Shown one piece after another: positions 59,588-64,000 of a stretch of DNA of 64,000 bases. How positions within the stretch are numbered: position 1 is the stretch's first letter; each line of letters opens with the position of its first letter. A program made the position numbers and the translations under genes. The notes under the pieces are model-generated. The model was not told the origin of the DNA, did not search any database, and saw nothing but the letters and a program-made list of their open reading frames with translations. Source of the stretch: Micromonospora sp. MA102 (GTDB lineage Bacteria; Actinomycetota; Actinomycetes; Mycobacteriales; Micromonosporaceae); NCBI RefSeq assembly GCF_025460765.1, contig NZ_JAMWEG010000011.1, positions 1-64,000 of the forward strand, read 5' to 3'.

Positions 59588-59880
59588 ACGGCCTCGGTCT
59601 CCTTCCAGGCAGGGGCCAGGGGTCGGCGCCGGCCTGGGTGGAGTCATCGAGCGGCACATCTGTGAGGAGTCACGCGTTGCAGCGCGGACAGGCTTCTTAT
59701 CAAGCCAACCCGGTGGGCCAGGCCGGTGCCGGCGCTGCCGAGGACAAGTCAGAAGAAGAGCACGCAGCTCCGCGGCGAAATCCGTAGCGAGTCATCCGAC
59801 AACACCGGCACCGATCCTGGCGGCAGTCCACCCAGAACCGCCAGACGTGACACTCACTGATCCGTAGGAGCGTCCCGCAT
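59588..59880 (-). ncRNA. Candidate IS110 bridge-RNA region (non-coding end)
   Basis: About 290 bases upstream of the IS110 transposase lack a gene. IS110-group elements encode their bridge RNA in the non-coding end upstream of the transposase, so this is the expected place on the minus strand. Several GC-rich complementary segments occur (for example GGTGCCGGCGC near 59735 and CACCGGCACC near 59803). I cannot define loops or element ends by eye. Confidence 0.3.
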
Positions 59881-59890
59881 ACACCGTCAC

Positions 59891-59972
59891 CCGCCTCGCC
59901 TCCCCGCTGGCTCGTGGCCGACGTTCATCCGGTGGCCGCTGTTGGCGTCGCGCTGGGGTCAGGCTGGGGTCA
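59891..59972 (+). repeat. Dispersed 82-bp repeat, copy 2 (copy 1 at 30985-31065)
   Basis: Begins CCGCCTCGCCTCCCCGCTGG and ends GGCTGGGGTCA, collinear with 30985-31065 in the same orientation. It lies between the IS110 non-coding end and the small EF-Tu-like gene, and may mark the right boundary of an old insertion. Confidence 0.7.
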
Positions 59973-59999
59973 ACGAGCGCCAGTGTCTGTGATCTTGAT

Positions 60000-60272
60000 C
60001 TACGCCGACGACAGCCAGAGGCCGGGCAGCGCCATGCCCTCGGGAACGCCGTCGAGGATCAGGGAGGCGTTTACGCCAGCCGGAGCAACCCGCGGATCGA
60101 TGGACCTGGTGCAGAAATGCCTGACGCCCCGCACGGTGACCCTGTGCCGCAGCGCGCCCTCGTTTAGCCAGAGGAGATCGCCCTCGCGGATGTCCTCCAG
60201 CTCCGGGCGCCCGGTGACCACGAGGCCGACGCGAGGAACCGTCAAGGAGTCAGCGATGAGCATCCGAGTCAC
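60000..60272 (-). CDS. Small elongation-factor domain-2-like protein (90 aa)
   Basis: A 90-aa protein: VTRMLIADSLTVPRVGLVVT, then GRPELEDIREGDLLWLNEGA, LRHRVTVRGVRHFCTRSID and a final ASLILDGVPEGMALPGLWL. The pattern (D-x-x-x-V-x-x-x-G-x-V-x-x-G; G-D; V-x-G-V; L-x-x-G-V) resembles the beta-barrel domain 2 of EF-Tu-like GTPases, without any G domain. GTG 60272 has AAGGAGG 5 nt upstream, a strong site that decides this start over the long unlikely frame above it. Function unknown; small stand-alone versions are seen in actinomycetes. Confidence 0.6.
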   Translation of the reverse strand: MTRMLIADSLTVPRVGLVVTGRPELEDIREGDLLWLNEGALRHRVTVRGVRHFCTRSIDPRVAPAGVNASLILDGVPEGMALPGLWLSSA

Positions 60273-60584
60273 GGTGACCTCCTTGAGAGTCTCGCTTCCG
60301 CCCAGCCGGCCTCTAAGCATGGCCCCCAGGCTGTCCGCTTGGGAATTGTCGATCTCCAGCAGCAAACCGGCTTGGCAGCCTGGTTTCGGCAGTCTTTGTG
60401 GCCTCGGCTGGCCCCTGCTGTCCTCGCCCAATGGCACGCCGGGTGCCCGCCGCGACCGCCGGCCGGAAGCGATCGGCGACCCCTGCCTTGCAAAGATCAA
60501 GCCTGTTGGCTGTCGACGTCTGCCATTGCGGCTGACCTGCTCGTCTCGTCGCCCCGCGTCGGCGTTTGACGGTCGCAATCGCTC

Positions 60585-60621
60585 GGCTTGGCTGTACGGA
60601 TGGCTGTACGGCGGTGTCACC
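60585..60621 (+). repeat. GGCTTGGCTGTACGG element, copy 3 of 3
   Basis: GGCTTGGCTGTACGGATGGC then TGTACGGCGG; GGCTGTACGG occurs twice in tandem. It is about 70 nt upstream of the YcxB-like start, as copy 1 is upstream of DUF4259. Confidence 0.55.
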
Positions 60622-60691
60622 AATGGCAAGATCTCGGTGCACGTCGTCGTATGCCCTGGCTCATGCTGAGGCCAGTTTGGAGGAAGCGCCC

Positions 60692-61189
60692 ATGGAGATC
60701 CGGGTCAACAAGCCGTACGATCCCGCCCGGCTGCTCGCTGACCTACGGATCATCTACGGCGACACCCTGCACCTCACACGATCCTTCGCCGCAGCCGCGG
60801 TGGCCGTCGGTGTTGGCGGTGCAGTGCTGCTCCTGACCTTTTCGGGCATGAGTGGCCTCGTGGTTCTCCTACTGGCGCTGGCGGCCTACGGCGTCTACCT
60901 CGGCTTCGGCCATTCGCGATCTCTACGGCGTGCAGTGTCCAACCTCCCCGAGATCTGCCAGCACGAAGCGCTTCTCACCGTGACCGAGGATCGGATCATC
61001 CAGGAGCACCCTTCGATCCGTAGCGAGATTCTGTGGACAGCGATCACCCGTGTCGTAGAAACAGACGCTGGCTGGCTGCTGTTTTACGGCTCTCGGCAGG
61101 CTATCTCTGTGCCTAAGGAGGGCATGGACGAGGACCAGGAGCTGCAGTTCCGGACCTTCCTCACTACGCACACGCCGGTGGCAGCCTGA
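60692..61189 (+). CDS. YcxB-like domain membrane protein (165 aa)
   Basis: A 165-aa protein. MEIRVNKPYDPARLLADLRI is followed by two membrane helices (FAAAAVAVGVGGAVLLLTFS; LVVLLLALAAYGVYLGFG), then a cytoplasmic beta domain: LLTVTEDRIIQEHPSIRSEI, LWTAITRVVETDAGWLLFYG and RQAISVPKEGMDEDQELQFR. This is the YcxB-like layout (two helices then a PH-like strand set with I-P-K/P-K-x-x-F). GGAGGAAG lies 7-8 nt upstream of ATG 60692. Role unknown; possibly membrane-associated sensing. Confidence 0.75.
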   Translation: MEIRVNKPYDPARLLADLRIIYGDTLHLTRSFAAAAVAVGVGGAVLLLTFSGMSGLVVLLLALAAYGVYLGFGHSRSLRRAVSNLPEICQHEALLTVTEDRIIQEHPSIRSEILWTAITRVVETDAGWLLFYGSRQAISVPKEGMDEDQELQFRTFLTTHTPVAA

Positions 61190-61224
61190 GAGGTGCGAGG
61201 TCAATGGGGTGCCGCCGACCTACA

Positions 61225-61304
61225 CATTACGAGATCAAACTGCCCGTCCCGCCGACCTGGCCACACGGCGATCAAGCAGCGGAAACGCCTCTCGATACCT
61301 CTCA
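61225..61304 (+). repeat. 80-bp repeat, copy 2 (partner 57641-57720)
   Basis: Collinear with 57641-57720 and equal in length; ACGAGATCAA and GCGGAAAC-CCTCTCGATA-CTCTCA are conserved. It opens the 890-bp gene-free tract 61190-62080, which is largely built of repeats. Confidence 0.6.
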
Positions 61305-61637
61305 CCACTCGCCCGCCATCCGCCGACCTCTTGCGGACCAGATGCGGACTGGTCCAATCGGGAGACGAGCGCCGCTGCCCCGTTCCTGCGATCTGTGCAC
61401 GCTCCTGCGCCGATGAGGCATTCAACAAGCCGCCGGCGAGTCGTGATCGGTGTAGCCCTGGCACTGCCGTAGCCTTGTTGATCTACTCGGCGATCACACA
61501 GAAGTCCTATTGGACGGGCGTGGCTGCGTCCTTGCCGGCAGCTGCGGCCGTCCTCCTAACGGCGGTAGCGGCAAACCGACGAAACGAACGCAAGTAGTAA
61601 GGCCGTTAGCTCGGGCCAGAGCCCCTGGCGGACTACA

Positions 61638-61770
61638 GCACCGTCAGTTTGAAAGAGCGTGCTCAACCGGCCGTGATGCCCGAAACGCCTACTCGCGACG
61701 GTGGGCGGGCCAAGTCTCGTGCCGCTGGTGACCGCTCGCACCCGTGGCTACTGGCCCATGGATGGCCCGT
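61638..61770 (+). repeat. Attachment-site flank repeat, copy 2, with tRNA-Gly arm fragment
   Basis: GCACCGTCAGTTT (61638-61650) is identical to 57498-57510 inside the tRNA-Gly fragment but lacks the acceptor part. From CAGTTTG the sequence follows copy 1 (56281-56409) through GAGCGTGCTCAA, GATGCCCGAAACGCCT and CTACTGGCCCATGGATGGCC. It looks like the recombined other half of the site at 54452. Confidence 0.65.
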
Positions 61771-61786
61771 GTCGCCACGCTGCCCC

Positions 61787-61948
61787 CATCCCCCGGATAG
61801 GTGCCAGAGACTGCGGCACCCGGTCGGGGTCAAGGGTGGCCGGAGGCCATCGGCTTGCCGACGCGGAGCGCCCTTGACGCCGGGCGGGTGGCGTAGAGGA
61901 TCCGGCACCCGGGGGATGGTTACGGCCTGGTCCTCGTCGTCAGCGAAC
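61787..61948 (+). repeat. Long direct repeat, copy 2 (copy 1 at 57035-57197)
   Basis: About 160 bp matching 57035-57197. The following 61949-62080 sequence does not continue into integrase sequence as copy 1 does, and I see no gene in it. Confidence 0.8.
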
Positions 61949-62080
61949 CGCGGGCGGTGCGCACCGAGGCTCGGGGGCAGGCAGCTCTGCTGCGCGGCAG
62001 CGATCGCCCCAACCTCGACGGCGAGCAGCCAGGACGGCGCTCGGCCCGCCTCACCATGCCGCCGGTTGACAACCGCTCGA

Positions 62081-62614
62081 TTACGCCTCGTCGTACGCGT
62101 CGCCGTGGCTGGGCGCGAGAGTCGGATTCGCGCCGTCTGTGCTGAGAAGCCAGCGGAGCAACTCGGGAACTGATGTAGCGGCGACAGGCATCTCGCCGGC
62201 TAGGCCGTAGGTATCCCAACCGACCAGGTAGCAGCGTCCCTCCCGGGTCGGGTGGAGGTCGATCACGACGTGCGGGTCTGTGGATGCCCCGCCGCCGTCA
62301 GCGATGACGTAACAGCCGTTGGTCAGATCGTCCGGCGCCTCGGTCTCGACCTCTCGCGCGACGGCCTCAGTCAGCAGTCGGGGACTCGCCGGCACGAGGT
62401 CGTCGGGTCCGCAGATTCGCCATCGGTAAGGGCCGTCGCGGAACAGCCAGGCCCCGCCGCACAGCTCGTAGAACTCCCGCAGGTCGTGCGTGATGTAGAG
62501 TCCTCGGCCTGCCACAGCACCACCTGTCGGCGGCAGGACAGAACATCCATGGGTGCGCGCGACCTGATCGAGCAAGTCACGCAGCTCCCGGGCAACCCTC
62601 CCGGAATCCGTCAC
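62081..62614 (-). CDS. SMI1/KNR4 (SUKH)-like protein
   Basis: A 177-aa soluble acidic protein. VARELRDLLDQVARTHGCSV, then LREFYELCGGAWLFRDGPYR, WRICGPDDLVPASPRLLTEA, DLHPTREGRCYLVGWDTYGL and a final VPELLRWLLS. The L-x-x-F-Y-x-x-C-G-G motif followed by a W-R-I-x-x-x-D-D-L strand and a tail helix fits SUKH-type proteins. GTG 62614 is chosen because it begins the first helix (VTDSGRVAREL); sequence above it is GC-rich repeat. An orphan immunity or general regulatory role is possible; no toxin adjoins. Confidence 0.65.
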   Translation of the reverse strand: MTDSGRVARELRDLLDQVARTHGCSVLPPTGGAVAGRGLYITHDLREFYELCGGAWLFRDGPYRWRICGPDDLVPASPRLLTEAVAREVETEAPDDLTNGCYVIADGGGASTDPHVVIDLHPTREGRCYLVGWDTYGLAGEMPVAATSVPELLRWLLSTDGANPTLAPSHGDAYDEA

Positions 62615-62633
62615 GTCAGAACGATAGGCCCCA

Positions 62634-62800
62634 TGTGGCCGGCCGGCCCGGCCGATGCCGGCCGGAGGTCGCCAACAGGCCGGGGCCGGGGCGGCGCGGC
62701 CCGCTTGCGGGCCGCCTTGATTCATTAGAGGCCAATTCGGCAACGTACGGGCGGTAGTTGGTGTCCCGTCACGGAACATGCTTGACACTCGCGTCCCACC
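62634..62800 (+). repeat. IS481-associated left region with GC-rich hairpin and terminal sequence
   Basis: GGCCGGCCGGCCCGGCCGAT, AGGCCGGGGCCGGGGCGGCG and the hairpin GCGGCCCGC-TT-GCGGGCCGC (62696-62715) precede the terminal-like GTGTCCCGTCACGGAACATG (62761-62780) and CTTGACA. Diverged relatives lie at 52688-52870 (whole block) and 2844-2876 (terminal part only). The exact element end is not certain, because the repeat extends beyond the probable inverted repeat. Confidence 0.6.
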
Positions 62801-62876
62801 AGATGCTTGACATGATCGATATTCGGCTTCCTCATCGCGTGATGGTTGCGGGCATCACGGGCTGGGGAGGCCGGGA

Positions 62877-64000
62877 TTGGCGCTGGTGGAGTTGTCGATC
62901 GTGGAACAGCGGTATCGGGCTGTCCTCGCCGTGCAGGCCGGAGAACCCGTGGTGGAAGTGGCGGCCCGGATCGGGGTGTCCCGGCAGACCATCCATTCCT
63001 GGCTCGCCCGCTATGCCGAAGTGGGACTCGCCGGGCTGGAAGACCGATCCCGCCGGCCTCAGGGGTGTGCTCATCAGGCGCCGGCGGAGGTGGAGGCGTT
63101 GGTGTGTGAGCTGCGCAGGCTTCATCCGCGGTGGGGCTCCCGGCGGATCGCGTTCGAGCTTGGGCGGCATGGGTGTCCGGAGCCGGCGCCGTCGCGGATG
63201 ACGGTGTATCGGATCCTGGTCCGCCACGGTCTGATCGAGCCGGCCAAGCGTCGCCGGGGCCGCAAGGACTATGTGCGGTGGCAGCGGGCTCGGCCGATGG
63301 AGTTGTGGCAGATGGACATCGTCGGCGGGATCATGCTCGCCGACGGCACCGAAGCCAAAGTCGTCACCGGGGTGGACGACCATTCCCGGTTCTGCGTCAT
63401 CGCCCAGGTCGTCAGGCGGGCCACCGGCCGGGCCGTCTGCCTGGCCTTCGCCGCCGCCCTGCAACGGTTCGGGGTGCCCGAGGAAGTGCTCACGGACAAT
63501 GGCAAGCAGTTCACCGACCGGTTCGGCAAGGGCGGTGAGGTGATGTTCGACCGGATCTGCCGCGAGAACGGCATCATCCACCGGCTCACCCAACCCGCCT
63601 CCCCGACCACCACTGGGAAGGTGGAACGGTTCCACCAGACCCTGCGCCGGGAACTCCTCGACGAGGTGCCAGTCTGGCCCGACCTGGACACCGTCCAAGC
63701 CGCCGTCGACGCCTTCCGGCACGAATACAACACCGACCGGCCGCACCAGTCCCTGGACATGGCCTTCCCCGCCGACCGGTTCACCCCCGCCCCAGAGCAG
63801 GTGGTGCCGGTGAAACTGCCCGCCCGGCTCACCCAGCCCGTCGACCAGCCCCTCGTCTCCCCGCCGATTCCGATCCCGGCGGTTCAGCTCGTGCCAGGGG
63901 CGGTGGAGTTCGACCGCGTGGTGCCGCCCTCGGGAAACCTGCAGGTCGCGGGCAAGCAGTTCTGGCTCGGCCCGGCCCGATCCGGAGTGACGGTCACGTT
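62877..64000 (+). mobile_element. IS481-family transposase, partial (runs off right edge)
   Basis: The frame is open from TTG 62877 (GGAGG about 7 nt upstream; GTG 62886 alternative) to the edge, about 374 codons. The N-terminal HTH reads VEVAARIGVSRQTIHSWLAR and GLAGLEDRSRRPQGCAH. A second helical region has HPRWGSRRIAFELGRHG. The rve core shows LWQMDIVGGIMLADGTEAKV (Asp), VLTDNGKQFTDRFG (Asp) and TTTGKVERFHQTLRRELLDE (Glu), then YNTDRPHQSLDMAFPADRF. The DDE triad is complete with no frameshift, so the copy may be active. The C-terminus lies outside the window. Confidence 0.92.

Noticed and set aside
62696..62715. GC-rich hairpin as a terminator of the SUKH gene
   Set aside because: It lies upstream of that gene's start, on the wrong side, and belongs to the IS481-associated repeat block.

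Overview
The window is G+C-rich (about 70 %) DNA with strong third-position GC bias, frequent GTG and TTG starts and actinobacterial families (IclR-regulated sugar loci, ECF42 sigma factor with a DGPF partner, Replic_Relax, PrgI/VirB4-type conjugation). A Micromonospora-like filamentous actinomycete is the best guess. This is inference from gene content; there is no rRNA or full tRNA to anchor it.

Layout. 1-8.9 kb: a mixed chromosomal segment with a truncated sulfotransferase, Nudix hydrolase, M20 amidohydrolase, VOC protein, secreted HNH nuclease, EEP nuclease/phosphatase, DUF4236 protein and secreted lamin-tail protein. Decayed genes lie between them (DinB/DUF664, IS5 transposase, G5-domain protein).

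8.9-30.9 kb: a coherent carbohydrate-use locus. A forward operon encodes an IclR regulator, two ABC sugar permeases, a binding lipoprotein, a GH105-like unsaturated uronyl hydrolase and an enolase-superfamily dehydratase. A divergent operon encodes a 1088-aa unknown cytoplasmic protein, a second enolase-superfamily dehydratase, a DapA-type aldolase, an SDR dehydrogenase and an SMP-30 lactonase. Next come a KDPG-type aldolase with a second IclR regulator, a PfkB (KDG-type) kinase, and two large secreted glycosidases (GH31; GH9-like with RTX repeats). Together they describe extracellular trimming of a glycan, import of oligosaccharides, intracellular release of (unsaturated) uronic acid or sugar, oxidation to lactone and aldonate, dehydration to a 2-keto-3-deoxy acid, and either direct aldol cleavage or phosphorylation plus KDPG cleavage. 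The transporter ATPase is absent and presumably supplied elsewhere.

31-36.8 kb: small hypothetical genes plus an ECF42 sigma / DGPF / DUF998 trio. 36.8-51 kb: an integrative-conjugative-type module with two DNA methyltransferases and an active-site-degenerate methyltransferase paralogue, a sigma-like regulator, and a compact VirB2-VirB6-PrgI-VirB4-VirD4-like set followed by Replic_Relax. Its intergenic regions are studded with a TGTCAG hexamer. 51-64 kb: an accessory graveyard. It holds SUKH-like and GIY-YIG genes, a repeat-built membrane protein, IS256, IS110 and IS481 transposases, an integrase C-terminal remnant next to a tRNA-Gly(TCC) 3' half, and several families of dispersed direct repeats. 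Four otherwise intact genes in the accessory part carry single-base indels in or beside short G runs, which could be real decay or sequencing error.
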